Assembly (NCBI RefSeq): GCF_901542335.1
Contig: NZ_LR594036.1
Coordinates: 620,001 to 684,000, forward strand
Direction: 5' to 3'
Length of the DNA: 64,000 nt
DNA from: Streptococcus porcinus
GTDB taxonomy: Bacteria; Bacillota; Bacilli; Lactobacillales; Streptococcaceae
Position numbers and translations under genes: made by a program. Below, one piece after another: positions 49,841-58,715 of the stretch. The notes below the pieces were generated by a model. It was not told where the DNA came from. It did no database searches and was given only the letters and a program-made list of their open reading frames with translations. How positions within the stretch are numbered: position 1 is the first letter of the stretch; the number at the start of each line of letters is the position of its first letter.

Positions 49841-51022
49841 ATGATAAAAAAAACAGATACTCCAATTGAAAATAGCTGGTTTTATAAGTGGATTTTAAAC
49901 AATAAAGCAGTGGTGAGTCTTTTCGTCTTACTTTTGGTTTTTGCAATCATCTTTGTTTTTACTAAAATCTCATTTTTATTTGCTTCGCTTGGCTCTTTTT
50001 TAACCATTTTAATGTTACCATTAGTGATTTCAACTATTTTGTATTACTTAACCAAACCTTTGGTTGATGGTATTGAAAATTTAGGTCCAAGTCGGACAAC
50101 CTCAATCATTATTGTCTTTACTCTAATCCTATGCCTACTTATCTGGGCTTTTGCAAGTTTAATCCCAATGATTGGTAACCAAATTACGACTTTTATTGCG
50201 GACCTTCCCAAATATATCGGTACGGTTAATAAAGAGACCAATAAACTTTTGGAAAATGACTGGTTAGTCAGCTATCGCACAGAGTTACAAGATATGGTAA
50301 CTAATATTAGTAAAAAAGCTATTGACTACGCTGAAACTTTCTCAAAAAATGCTTTTGAATGGGCGGGGTCGTTTGCTAGTGCTATCGCAAGAATTACCGT
50401 TTCAATTATCATTTCCCCCTTTATTATTTTCTACTTCCTAAGGGACAGTGGCAAAATGAAAGATGGTTTAGTGAATGTTTTGCCAACTAAACTAAGAGCT
50501 CCTATTTCGCGTGTGCTTGGAGATATCAATAAACAATTAGCGGGTTATGTTCAGGGACAAGTAACAGTTGCCATAATTGTTGGTTTCATGTTTGCTATTA
50601 TGTTTAGTCTTGTCGGATTGAAATATTCCATTACCTTTGCCATTGTTGCTGGAGTCCTAAATATGGTCCCTTATTTAGGTAGCTTTTTAGCTATGGTGCC
50701 AGTTGTCATCATGGCTTTAGTTCAAGGGCCTTTAATGTTGGTAAAAGTTCTCTTAATCTTTACGATTGAACAAACCATTGAAGGACGTTTTGTAACTCCA
50801 CTAGTTTTGGGCAATAAGTTAAGTATTCACCCAATTACCATTATGTTCTTACTCTTAACCTCAGGAGCTATGTTTGGAGTTTGGGGCGTCTTCTTGATTA
50901 TTCCAATCTATGCTTCGCTAAAAGTTATCGTTAAAGAACTTTTCGATTGGTATAAGTCAGTAAGTAATCTTTATGTAGATAACAAGATTATTGTTGAGGA
51001 GAAAGACGAACGTGTTAAATAG
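49841..51022 (+). CDS. AI-2E family membrane transporter (PerM/YdbI type)
   Basis: Protein of 393 residues with about eight membrane helices and the family core: SIIISPFIIFYFLRDSGKMKD near residue 195, and VPYLGSFLAMVPV and EGRFVTPLVLGNKLSIHP near 280-320. The family includes TqsA and Na+/H+ antiporters. The label autoinducer exporter would be over-interpretation. The end overlaps the TPR gene by eleven bases. Confidence 0.85.
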   Translation: MIKKTDTPIENSWFYKWILNNKAVVSLFVLLLVFAIIFVFTKISFLFASLGSFLTILMLPLVISTILYYLTKPLVDGIENLGPSRTTSIIIVFTLILCLLIWAFASLIPMIGNQITTFIADLPKYIGTVNKETNKLLENDWLVSYRTELQDMVTNISKKAIDYAETFSKNAFEWAGSFASAIARITVSIIISPFIIFYFLRDSGKMKDGLVNVLPTKLRAPISRVLGDINKQLAGYVQGQVTVAIIVGFMFAIMFSLVGLKYSITFAIVAGVLNMVPYLGSFLAMVPVVIMALVQGPLMLVKVLLIFTIEQTIEGRFVTPLVLGNKLSIHPITIMFLLLTSGAMFGVWGVFLIIPIYASLKVIVKELFDWYKSVSNLYVDNKIIVEEKDERVK

Positions 51023-52244
51023 TGAGAAAATGATTGCTTCGATTGAGCAACAAGACTTAGAGCATGCGGAGAAATATTTTAAGAAAGCCTTAGCAAGTGA
51101 TGATGATGACAGTTTATTAGCCTTAGGCGCTTATTTGGAAAGTATTGGCTTTCTACCGCATGCCAAAAAACTTTATCAGCAACTTGAGGACAAGTACCCC
51201 GAGGTGAACTTAAATTTGGCACAAATTGTCGCAGAAGACAATGATGTCGAAGAAGCTTTCTTATACTTGGATAGGATTTCACCTGAAAGTCCAGACTATC
51301 TTCATGCTCTACTGATTATGGCCGATTTATATGATATGGAAGGTTTGACAGATGTTGCCCATGAAAAGCTCTTAGAAGCTCAAACTTTAAGTGATGATCC
51401 ACTGATACGTTTTGGTTTAGCGGAATTGGAATTAGACTTGGGTCAATTTCAAACAGCTATTAACCACTACGCACTCTTAGATAATCGTGAAATATTAGAA
51501 AGTACGGGCGTCTCAACTTATCAACGGATTGGAAGAGCCTATGCTGGACTTGGTAAATTTGAGGCGGCTATTGAATTTTTAGAGAAAGCTGTTCAAATAG
51601 CCTATGATGACGAAACAGTCTATGAACTAGCAACTATCCTCTATGACCAAGATGACTATCAAAAAGCTAATTTATACTTTAAACAGCTGGAAACCATGAA
51701 TCCAGATTTTGAGGGTTATGAATATGGCTATGCTCAAAGTCTACATAAAGAACACAAAACAGCAGAAGCGCTGAGATTAGTGCAACAAGCACTGCGAAAA
51801 AATGCCTTTGATAGCCAACTATTGCTATTAGCATCACAATTAGCCTTTGAAACGCATGACCATCAGTTAGCAGAAGAATATTTGTTGGAAGCTAAAAAAA
51901 TCACGGATAATCCAGAAGAAGTAGTTATGCGCTTATCAACACTCTATTTAGACAGTGATCGTTATCAAGAAGTGGTTGCTTTAGGTATAGAGGACACAGA
52001 TAATATCTTAACTAAATGGAATTTAGCCAAAGCCTATCAAGCCCTTGATCAAGAAGAAAAAGCACTAAATCTCTATCAAGAATTAGCAGATGACCTCAAA
52101 GATAATCCGGAATTCTTACTAGATTATGCTTATATATTACGTGACTTTGCTCTATTAGAAAAAGCTAAAGCTGTTAGCCAATCTTACTTAGCTCTGGTTC
52201 CAGATGATATTAATATGCAACAATTTTTAGAAGAGTTGCTCTAA
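51012..52244 (+). CDS. Tetratricopeptide repeat protein
   Basis: Protein of about 410 residues made of tandem TPR-like helical pairs from start to end (for example YQRIGRAYAGLGKFEAAIEFLEKAVQ near residue 165). It is acidic and cytosolic, with no catalytic domain. GTG at 51012 was chosen because GGAGAAAGACGAAC lies upstream; ATG at 51030 is an alternative. Overlap with the AI-2E gene suggests co-expression. The partner protein is unknown. Confidence 0.82.
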   Translation: MLNSEKMIASIEQQDLEHAEKYFKKALASDDDDSLLALGAYLESIGFLPHAKKLYQQLEDKYPEVNLNLAQIVAEDNDVEEAFLYLDRISPESPDYLHALLIMADLYDMEGLTDVAHEKLLEAQTLSDDPLIRFGLAELELDLGQFQTAINHYALLDNREILESTGVSTYQRIGRAYAGLGKFEAAIEFLEKAVQIAYDDETVYELATILYDQDDYQKANLYFKQLETMNPDFEGYEYGYAQSLHKEHKTAEALRLVQQALRKNAFDSQLLLLASQLAFETHDHQLAEEYLLEAKKITDNPEEVVMRLSTLYLDSDRYQEVVALGIEDTDNILTKWNLAKAYQALDQEEKALNLYQELADDLKDNPEFLLDYAYILRDFALLEKAKAVSQSYLALVPDDINMQQFLEELL

Positions 52245-52254
52245 TAGAATCAAT

Positions 52255-52269
52255 TATTTTCAGAAAATA
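52255..52269. promoter_or_regulatory. CodY-like box upstream of alsS
   Basis: TATTTTCAGAAAATA is a perfect palindrome that matches the CodY consensus AATTTTCNGAAAATT at all but the two outermost-type positions (13 of 15). It lies about 45 bases upstream of an extended -10 (TGCTATAAT, TATAAT at 52314-52319). CodY senses branched-chain amino acids and GTP. Control of alsS by CodY is inference. Confidence 0.55.
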
Positions 52270-52352
52270 TGAAAATCACAAATTAATTTTAAGACCTTTA
52301 CACGATCAAGTGCTATAATGGCTTTATATTGTGAAATAGAGGAGTGATAATC

Positions 52353-54035
52353 ATGGCAGATATAAAAGAAAACTACGGGGCTGATCTAGTTGTTGACAGC
52401 CTCATTAATCATGACGTCCAGTATGTATTTGGTATTCCGGGTGCAAAGATTGATCGTATTTTCGATACTCTAGAAGATAAGGGTCCCGGTCCCCAATTAA
52501 TTGTGTCACGGCACGAGCAAAATGCTACCTTTATGGCTCAAGCTATTGGTAGGATTACAGGAAAACCAGGGGTGGTCATTGCAACAAGTGGCCCGGGTAT
52601 TTCCAACCTAGCAACTGGTCTAGTCACTGCAACAGCAGAAGGTGATCCTGTGCTGGCAATTGGTGGTCAAGTTAAACGTGGGGATCTCCTGAAGAGATCT
52701 CACCAATCCATGAATAATGTAGCTTTACTAGAACCTATCACTAAATATTCTGCGGAAGTTCATGATGCCGATACTCTGTCAGAAACTATTGCTAATGCTT
52801 ATCGTAAGGCTAAATCAGGAAAACCTGGTGCTAGTTTTATTTCCATTCCTCAAGATGTGACAGACAGTCCCGTTAAGGTTAAAGCCATCAAGCCTTTAAC
52901 AGCTCCCAAACTAGGATCTGCATCAGTGGAAGATATTAATTACCTAGCGCAAGCCATCCGTAACGCTGTTTTACCAGTTCTACTTTTAGGAAATGGAGCC
53001 TCAGATGAGAAAGTAACAGCTTCTATCCGTCGTCTCTTAGATTCTGTTAAATTACCAGTTGTGGAAACTTTTCAAGGGGCAGGAATTGTCTCGCGTGAAT
53101 TAGAGGAAGAAACCTTCTTCGGTCGTGTTGGCCTTTTCCGTAACCAACCTGGCGATATGCTTCTTAAAAAATCTGATTTGGTTATTGCTGTTGGTTATGA
53201 CCCTATTGAATACGAAGCCCGTAACTGGAATGCTGAAATTTCAGCGCGTGTGATTGTTATTGATGTCGCCCAAGCAGAGATTGATACTTATTTCCAACCA
53301 GAACGTGAGTTGATTGGTGATATTGCCGAGACTATGGATCTTCTCTTACCGGCTGTTAATGGCTATGCTCTGCCTCAAGGTTCTATCGATTATTTGCAAA
53401 ATCTTAAGAAAAATCTAGATGGCGATCTTAAGTTTGATCGTCGGTCTAAAGATGGCCTAATCCATCCATTAGATGTTATGGATATCTTACAAGAACAAAT
53501 CGATGATGAGATGACTGTTACGGTTGACGTCGGTAGTCACTATATTTGGATGGCTCGCTACTTCAAGTCTTATGAAGCCCGTCATTTGCTCTTTTCAAAT
53601 GGTATGCAAACTTTAGGTGTTGCCCTTCCATGGGCTATCTCAGCAGCATTAGTGCGTCCTCATAAAACTGTTATTTCGGTATCAGGAGATGGTGGTTTTC
53701 TCTTCTCAGCACAAGAGTTAGAAGTAGCAGTGCGTTTGAAATTGCCAATTGTACACATTATTTGGAATGATGGTCGTTACAATATGGTAGAATTCCAAGA
53801 AGAAATGAAATATGGTCGCTCAGCAGGTGTTCAACTAGGCGATGTTGATTTTGTCAAATATGCAGAAGCTTTTGGTGCCAAGGGCTACCGGGTTGATAGC
53901 AAGCAAGGATTCAATGAAAGATTAGCGCAAGCCATTAAAGAATCAGAACATGGCCCGGTGCTTATAGATATTCCAATTGATTATAAGGATAATGGTCGCT
54001 TAGGCGAAACTATCTTACCAGATGAGTTTTACTAA
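52353..54035 (+). CDS. alsS: Catabolic acetolactate synthase AlsS
   Basis: Protein of 560 residues, thiamine-diphosphate enzyme. An N-terminal domain contains the activating Glu ([16 protein letters not shown]), and the C-terminal TPP motif is [15 protein letters not shown], closing with WNDGRYNM near residue 475. No FAD-site hallmark and no regulatory subunit gene follow, which fits the catabolic enzyme and not IlvBN. It condenses two pyruvates to acetolactate. GAGGAGTGATAATC precedes the ATG. aldB follows after 12 bases. Confidence 0.95.
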   Translation: MADIKENYGADLVVDSLINHDVQYVFGIPGAKIDRIFDTLEDKGPGPQLIVSRHEQNATFMAQAIGRITGKPGVVIATSGPGISNLATGLVTATAEGDPVLAIGGQVKRGDLLKRSHQSMNNVALLEPITKYSAEVHDADTLSETIANAYRKAKSGKPGASFISIPQDVTDSPVKVKAIKPLTAPKLGSASVEDINYLAQAIRNAVLPVLLLGNGASDEKVTASIRRLLDSVKLPVVETFQGAGIVSRELEEETFFGRVGLFRNQPGDMLLKKSDLVIAVGYDPIEYEARNWNAEISARVIVIDVAQAEIDTYFQPERELIGDIAETMDLLLPAVNGYALPQGSIDYLQNLKKNLDGDLKFDRRSKDGLIHPLDVMDILQEQIDDEMTVTVDVGSHYIWMARYFKSYEARHLLFSNGMQTLGVALPWAISAALVRPHKTVISVSGDGGFLFSAQELEVAVRLKLPIVHIIWNDGRYNMVEFQEEMKYGRSAGVQLGDVDFVKYAEAFGAKGYRVDSKQGFNERLAQAIKESEHGPVLIDIPIDYKDNGRLGETILPDEFY

Positions 54036-54047
54036 GAAGGTGATTTT

Positions 54048-54764
54048 ATGACACAAACAATACTTTTTCAACACAATAGTTTAGCAGCGCTGATGGCGGG
54101 GCTCTACCAAGGTACGATGCCCTTGAAACAGTTACTCGAACATGGGGATCTTGGGATTGGAACATTAGATCAGATTGATGGAGAATTGATTATTCTAGAT
54201 GGCAAAGCCTATCAAGCCATAGGAACTGGTGCTAAGGTAGAGGTTGTGGCACTAGAAGGACAAGAAACAGTGCCCTATGCAGCAGTAGTCAAACACCAGC
54301 CAGTGCAAAACTTTTCTATTGACCAAACCTTATCGGCTACTGCTTTGAAAGAAAAATTGGAAGCTCAATTTATCAGTCGCAATTTATTTCACTCACTCAA
54401 AATTAGAGGGCAGTTTAAAAATATGCATGTTCGAATGATTCCCAAATCACCTTTGGGTAAGTCTTTTGCTAAAATTGCTCAATCACAGCCAGAGTTTAAA
54501 AAAGAAGATGTTTCTGGAACCTTACTAGGTTTTTGGACACCAGAACTCTTTCATGGCCTTAGTGTTGCTGGCTATCATTTGCATTTCTTATCTGACGATA
54601 AACAGTTCGGTGGTCACGTCTTAGATTTTCAAATAGTCAATGGTCAAGCTGAAATTGGGCAAGTTGATGGCTTATTACAGGATTTTCCTGCAAATAACCA
54701 AGCTTTTAGAGACGCTAACTTTGATATTGAACAATTAAGAAAAGATATCGATCAATCAGAATAA
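54048..54764 (+). CDS. aldB: Alpha-acetolactate decarboxylase
   Basis: Protein of 238 residues. Zinc ligands are visible in YHLHFLSDDKQFGGHVLDF near residue 180 (HxH and the later His), and an early ELIILDGKAYQ strand matches the family. It converts acetolactate to acetoin, sparing pyruvate from acid formation. Paired with alsS it indicates a Voges-Proskauer-positive organism. The gene is also called budA. Confidence 0.95.
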   Translation: MTQTILFQHNSLAALMAGLYQGTMPLKQLLEHGDLGIGTLDQIDGELIILDGKAYQAIGTGAKVEVVALEGQETVPYAAVVKHQPVQNFSIDQTLSATALKEKLEAQFISRNLFHSLKIRGQFKNMHVRMIPKSPLGKSFAKIAQSQPEFKKEDVSGTLLGFWTPELFHGLSVAGYHLHFLSDDKQFGGHVLDFQIVNGQAEIGQVDGLLQDFPANNQAFRDANFDIEQLRKDIDQSE

Positions 54765-54846
54765 AAAAGACTGAGTCTAATGTGATCCTTATAAGGCAGC
54801 TAGTCAAGCTAGTAACTTGTAAGGAGAGCATTAGGCTCAGTTTTTA
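54765..54846. terminator. Long branched hairpin between aldB and the NFACT gene
   Basis: CTGAGTCTAATG (54772-54783) pairs with CATTAGGCTCAG (54830-54841, one G-U). TCCTTATAAG pairs with CTTGTAAGGA inside, and CTAG with CTAG at the tip. A run of T follows on the plus strand. At about 70 bases it is unusually long for a plain terminator. Confidence 0.75.
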
Positions 54847-56499
54847 TGTGATCTTCATAGCTTCAATCTTGTCCTTTTCAGGGGTAACTCGTAACGTTTT
54901 CTGACCTGTATAAGTCACAAAACCAGGTTTGGCGCCACTTGGTTTATGTAATTTTTTGGCTTCAATCATATCTACTTGAACGAGATTAGACAGGCGCCCT
55001 TTGGAGAAGTAGGCTGCCAATTCAGCAGCATCTGTTTTGACTTGATCACTTGGGTCAAGATTATCTTTAATAATAACATGACCCCCTGGAATATCCTTGG
55101 CGTGGAACCACAGTTCCCCTTTTTTAGCCATCTTGAAGGACAGTTCCTCATTTTGCAAATTATTGCGACCAACCAAGATAATGGTTTGTCCGTCACTAGC
55201 TAGATATTGTTCTGGTTTCTTGCGCTTGTGTCGCTTATCAGTTGAGCGACGCTTCATGAAACCTGCTTCAATTAATTCTTCTCGAATGTCTTCAATCTCA
55301 TCGCGATTAGCCTGTGAAAGATTGTAGTCAACACTTTCGAAATAGGCAATGCTCTGCTTTGTTTCAGCAATGAGACCTGATAAATGCTTAACTGCTTCTT
55401 TTAGTTTTTGGTATTTCTTGAAATAACGTTGTGCATTTTGGTTAGGAGTCAGGCTCAAATCCAATGCGATATCAATATCATGTCCTGTATAGTAGTTTTC
55501 AAGTCTAACAGAACTTTTGTTGTTGGGAACTTGACTTAAATAAGTTGTTAAGAGTTCCCCTTTTTGACGAAAATCTTCTGCATTCTCTGTGGCAGCAAGT
55601 TCGGCTTCTTGTTTAGCTAATTTTTTAATGTTCTTGTCTAATTCGTTTTGGACACGATGTATCAAATCGCTAGCCTGCTGGCTAACGCGGTCGCGTTCAG
55701 CCTTATCTAGGTAATAATGGTCTAGCAGGCTAGATAAATCTTCAAAGTAAGCATGACTGTCTGAAAAACGTATAGCTGCGAACGATTTTGCCGTTAAGCT
55801 AGGACGCGTTTCGTCTGCGAAGAATTGTCGGAAAGCCTTAAGTTTTTGGTCACTAGCCACTTGCCTTGCCAATTCTTGGGCACTGTCGCGACCAAGTCCT
55901 TGAAAGTGTTCTTGCAGATTTTTGGCATCGAGCCTCTGCGTTTGTAAAATTTCAAAGAGTTTTTCATCAGAAATCGTATAGGGATTGTAGCCTCGGCTTT
56001 TAGGAGGTTCTCGGTAGGCAGAACCCGGTAAAATGGTCCGGTAAGAATTTTGCGAGAAGCCAACGTGTTTGATAGACTCGATAATTTTATCTTGATTGCG
56101 ATCAATTAAAATAATATTACTGTGTTTGCCCATGATTTCGATAATCAGAGTTGTCTTGATGGCGTCTCCAATTTCGTTTTTATTAGAGACACCTATTTCA
56201 ATAATTCGATCGTTTTCAATTTGTTTAAAGGACTCAATCACCGCCCCTTGCAAATATTTCCGCATCATCATGGTAAAAGTGTTTGGCACAGCTGGATTTA
56301 GGAATTCGCTCTGGGTGATTTGAATACGCCCAAAAACAGGGTGAGCTGATAGTAGTAATTTAAAATTTTGTCGATGATTACGTATAGATAGTACTAATTC
56401 TCTTTCGTAAGGCTGATTCACTTTTTGGATTCTACCAAAAAGTAGTTTTTCAGAAAGTTCTTTACTTAAGTGATGTAAGAAAAAGCCATCAAATGACAT
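54844..56499 (-). CDS. NFACT/RqcH-family fibronectin-binding protein (PavA/Fbp54)
   Basis: Protein of 551 residues, the length of PavA and Fbp54. An N-terminal NFACT-N domain (FDGFFLHHLSKEL, MGKHSNIILID) is followed by HhH and coiled-coil parts (residues 270-420). The C-terminal NFACT-R domain contains LWFHAKDIPGGHVII near residue 470. Homologues bind fibronectin on the cell surface although they lack a signal peptide, and RqcH relatives add alanine tails to stalled nascent chains on 50S. The start at 56499 has AGGGGAGAAAAT. Confidence 0.92.
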   Translation of the reverse strand: MSFDGFFLHHLSKELSEKLLFGRIQKVNQPYERELVLSIRNHRQNFKLLLSAHPVFGRIQITQSEFLNPAVPNTFTMMMRKYLQGAVIESFKQIENDRIIEIGVSNKNEIGDAIKTTLIIEIMGKHSNIILIDRNQDKIIESIKHVGFSQNSYRTILPGSAYREPPKSRGYNPYTISDEKLFEILQTQRLDAKNLQEHFQGLGRDSAQELARQVASDQKLKAFRQFFADETRPSLTAKSFAAIRFSDSHAYFEDLSSLLDHYYLDKAERDRVSQQASDLIHRVQNELDKNIKKLAKQEAELAATENAEDFRQKGELLTTYLSQVPNNKSSVRLENYYTGHDIDIALDLSLTPNQNAQRYFKKYQKLKEAVKHLSGLIAETKQSIAYFESVDYNLSQANRDEIEDIREELIEAGFMKRRSTDKRHKRKKPEQYLASDGQTIILVGRNNLQNEELSFKMAKKGELWFHAKDIPGGHVIIKDNLDPSDQVKTDAAELAAYFSKGRLSNLVQVDMIEAKKLHKPSGAKPGFVTYTGQKTLRVTPEKDKIEAMKIT

Positions 56500-56578
56500 A
56501 TTTTCTCCCCTTCCGTCTTCTAATCTCTCCATTATACCATATCAGAAAGTCCGCAGAAAAAGAATTGACTATTTTACC

Positions 56579-56606
56579 TTGCAATTTTTCGAATTTAAGC
56601 TATAAT
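56579..56606 (+). promoter_or_regulatory. trpXYZ promoter
   Basis: -35 TTGCAA (56579-56584), 16-base spacer, -10 TATAAT (56601-56606), just upstream of the leader peptide. Confidence 0.7.
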
Positions 56607-56632
56607 GATAAAAAAGCGAGAAAGGAAAATCC

Positions 56633-56683
56633 ATGATGAACAACCATATCTTGATGACAAAATGGCAAAGCTGGCATAGATAA
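56633..56683 (+). CDS. Leader peptide with two Trp codons (trpXYZ attenuator)
   Basis: A 16-codon frame, MMNNHILMTKWQSWHR, preceded by AAAGGAAAATCC. Trp codons are at positions 11 and 14, near its end. It sits in the leader of the tryptophan-type ABC importer, followed by alternative pairings and a terminator. This is the arrangement expected of a ribosome-stalling attenuator that responds to Trp-tRNA shortage. Confidence 0.7.
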   Translation: MMNNHILMTKWQSWHR

Positions 56684-56803
56684 AGTTGTGTTTATGGATT
56701 TGGCATAGATACGACTTTTAGAGCACTCCTAAAAAGCTATCTATGCGCTGATAATAAAATTACTGAGGCGCTAGTAAGATAATTTACTGAGTGCTTTTTC
56801 TTT
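56674..56803 (+). promoter_or_regulatory. Attenuator region of trpXYZ
   Basis: GCATAGATA occurs twice: at 56674-56682 inside the leader ORF behind the second Trp codon, and at 56703-56711. TATCTATGC at 56738-56746 can pair with either copy. Further down, GCGCTAGTAA (56768-56777) pairs with TTACTGAGTGC (56784-56794, one bulge) in front of TTTTTC, giving a terminator. AGCACTC near 56722 can compete for the GAGTGCT in the terminator's right arm. No T-box motif is present. Confidence 0.65.
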
Positions 56804-56837
56804 TGGCAAAATGGTGTAAAAAAGTAGGAGACAGAAG

Positions 56838-57836
56838 ATGAAAAGTAAACGGTTAATAGCAAGTCTGATAACCATCGTAATCATGGTTTTGGGATCGCTG
56901 GTTTTGGACAAAGGCAACCATCAAAGGACATTTGAGGATAAAAGTTTAATTAAGGTGGGTATCTTGCAGCTGGTAACGCATGAAGCTTTGAACCAAATTG
57001 AAAAGGGAATCGAAGACGAGTTGCACCGTCAACCAGTATCTGGTAAAAAAATTGAGGTCACACTTATGAACGCCGAAGGGGACCAGAGTAAGATCCAAAC
57101 GATGAGCCATCAGTTGTTGACTAAGGACAGTGATATCCTAGTTGGTATCGCAACGCCAGCTGCTCAAGGACTAGCAGCGGCTACAAAAGAGGTCCCAGTG
57201 GTTATGTCTGCTGTTACTGACCCTGTGGGGGCCAAACTGGTCAAGCATTTGGATAAGCCAGAGGCTAATGTTACAGGCTTATCCAATCGAGTGCCCTTGA
57301 AACAAACGGTCACACTCATTAAAGAGCTGACACCAGAAGTAAAAAGAATTGCTGTTTTATATGCTAGTAATGAAGATAACTCCCTTTCCCAAGTAAGAGA
57401 CTTCACCGCTTATGCTAAGTCAGCAGGCTATCAAGTTTTTCCCTATGCTGTTCCATCGACTAATGAAGTTCCCTCAACCATGTCAATTATGACTGGAAAA
57501 GTTGATGCTATCTTTTTACCTCAAGACAATACCATTGCTTCCGCTTTTTCGGCCGTTATTAGCGCTAGCAATGCAGCGAAAATACCAGTCTACTCTAGTG
57601 TGGATACCATGGTAGAGGCTGGCAGTATCGCCTCAGTTTCACAAAATCAATACCAACTAGGGGTAGAGACAGCAAAGCAAATCAAGGCTCTAGTAGCTGG
57701 CAAGGCAGTCAGTCAAGTTCCAGTCAAAATTGTAGATAATGGGAAAGCAGTCATTAACCAAAAAGTAGCTCATCGTTTGGGAATAAAGATCCCTGAAAGC
57801 TTAGCAAAGACTGCTGACATTCTTGGTAAGAAATAG
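56838..57836 (+). CDS. trpX: ABC transporter substrate-binding protein TrpX
   Basis: Protein of 332 residues of the PF04392-type binding proteins (VGILQLVTHEALNQIEKGIEDEL, VGIATPAAQGLAAATKEVPVVMSAVTDPVG). A hydrophobic N-terminal segment (residues 6-23) has no lipobox Cys, so it is probably a membrane anchor or cleaved signal rather than a lipoprotein. With trpY and trpZ it forms an importer predicted to take up tryptophan; the Trp-codon leader supports this. AGGAGACAGAAG precedes the ATG. Confidence 0.85.
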   Translation: MKSKRLIASLITIVIMVLGSLVLDKGNHQRTFEDKSLIKVGILQLVTHEALNQIEKGIEDELHRQPVSGKKIEVTLMNAEGDQSKIQTMSHQLLTKDSDILVGIATPAAQGLAAATKEVPVVMSAVTDPVGAKLVKHLDKPEANVTGLSNRVPLKQTVTLIKELTPEVKRIAVLYASNEDNSLSQVRDFTAYAKSAGYQVFPYAVPSTNEVPSTMSIMTGKVDAIFLPQDNTIASAFSAVISASNAAKIPVYSSVDTMVEAGSIASVSQNQYQLGVETAKQIKALVAGKAVSQVPVKIVDNGKAVINQKVAHRLGIKIPESLAKTADILGKK

Positions 57837-57845
57837 GAGGCGTCA

Positions 57846-58715
57846 ATGATTATTTCATCTGTTTCACAAGGTTTATTATGGGGGATTTTAGGTCTCGGGA
57901 TATACCTCACTTTTAGAATTTTAAACTTTCCTGATATGACCACAGAAGGGTCCTTTCCTCTTGGTGGTGCAGTCACGGTGACTGCTATGAATATGGGGGT
58001 GAACCCTTTTTTAGCCACCTTTATGGGAATGGTTGCTGGTGGTTTAGCGGGCTTAATAACGGGACTTTTATATACAAAAGGTAGGATTCCGACCATTTTA
58101 GCAGGGATTCTAGTCATGACGTCTTGCAATTCAATTATGTTAATGGTTATGGGACGAGCTAATTTGGGACTCCAAGAGATCAAGCGTATCCAAGATTATT
58201 TGCCATTTGCACCCAACCTTAACCAATTAATCATGGGCTGTTTAGCAGTTTCTCTCATTATTTTCCTCTTGATTTATTTCCTCTATACTGATTTAGGGCA
58301 GGCTTATATCGCAACGGGAGATAACCGTGATATGGCTAAAAGCTTTGGGATTAATACCGATCGTATGGAATTAATGGGCTTAGTTCTTTCAAATGCTCTA
58401 ATTGGTTTATCAGGAGCACTCGTTAGTCAGCAAGACGGCTACGCTGATGTTTCTAAGGGAATTGGTGTTATTGTTATTGGCCTTGCCAGTATCATTATCG
58501 GAGAAGTCTTGTACTCAATTAATCTGACTCTCTTGGAGCGTTTGATTGCTATTCTAGTTGGTTCTGTCCTGTATCAGTTTCTGATTTCAACGGTGATTGC
58601 TTTAGGGTTTAATACCAATTATTTGAAACTTTTCAGTGCACTTGTACTTGCTCTTTGTTTGACGATGCCAGTGCTGCGTAAGCGATTCTTTAAGGGGGTA
58701 AAAGTATCACGATGA
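57846..58715 (+). CDS. trpY: ABC transporter permease TrpY
   Basis: Protein of 289 residues with eight to nine membrane helices, of the branched-chain-amino-acid/LivH-like permease type (PDMTTEGSFPLGGAVTV, ATGDNRDMAKSFGIN near residue 155). It forms the channel for substrate bound by TrpX. Ten bases after trpX; overlaps trpZ by ATGA. Confidence 0.87.
   Translation: MIISSVSQGLLWGILGLGIYLTFRILNFPDMTTEGSFPLGGAVTVTAMNMGVNPFLATFMGMVAGGLAGLITGLLYTKGRIPTILAGILVMTSCNSIMLMVMGRANLGLQEIKRIQDYLPFAPNLNQLIMGCLAVSLIIFLLIYFLYTDLGQAYIATGDNRDMAKSFGINTDRMELMGLVLSNALIGLSGALVSQQDGYADVSKGIGVIVIGLASIIIGEVLYSINLTLLERLIAILVGSVLYQFLISTVIALGFNTNYLKLFSALVLALCLTMPVLRKRFFKGVKVSR

Noticed and set aside
55857-56323. Several antisense frames of 75-103 codons inside the NFACT gene and similar ones inside other genes
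   Set aside because: They lie wholly inside well-supported genes, lack ribosome sites and have the odd composition of frame shadows.
56681-56785. Open frame continuing behind the TAA of the Trp leader peptide (about 34 codons)
   Set aside because: It has no start codon of its own with a ribosome site, and its sequence is dictated by the hairpin arms. I treat it as chance.
56722-56796. CIRCE-like GCACTC/GAGTGC pair upstream of trpX
   Set aside because: The spacing is far from the nine bases of CIRCE and the flanks do not match; the pair belongs to the attenuator.
56600-56837. T-box control of trpXYZ
   Set aside because: There is no T-box core and the leader is too short for a specifier stem; the Trp-codon leader peptide explains the terminator better.
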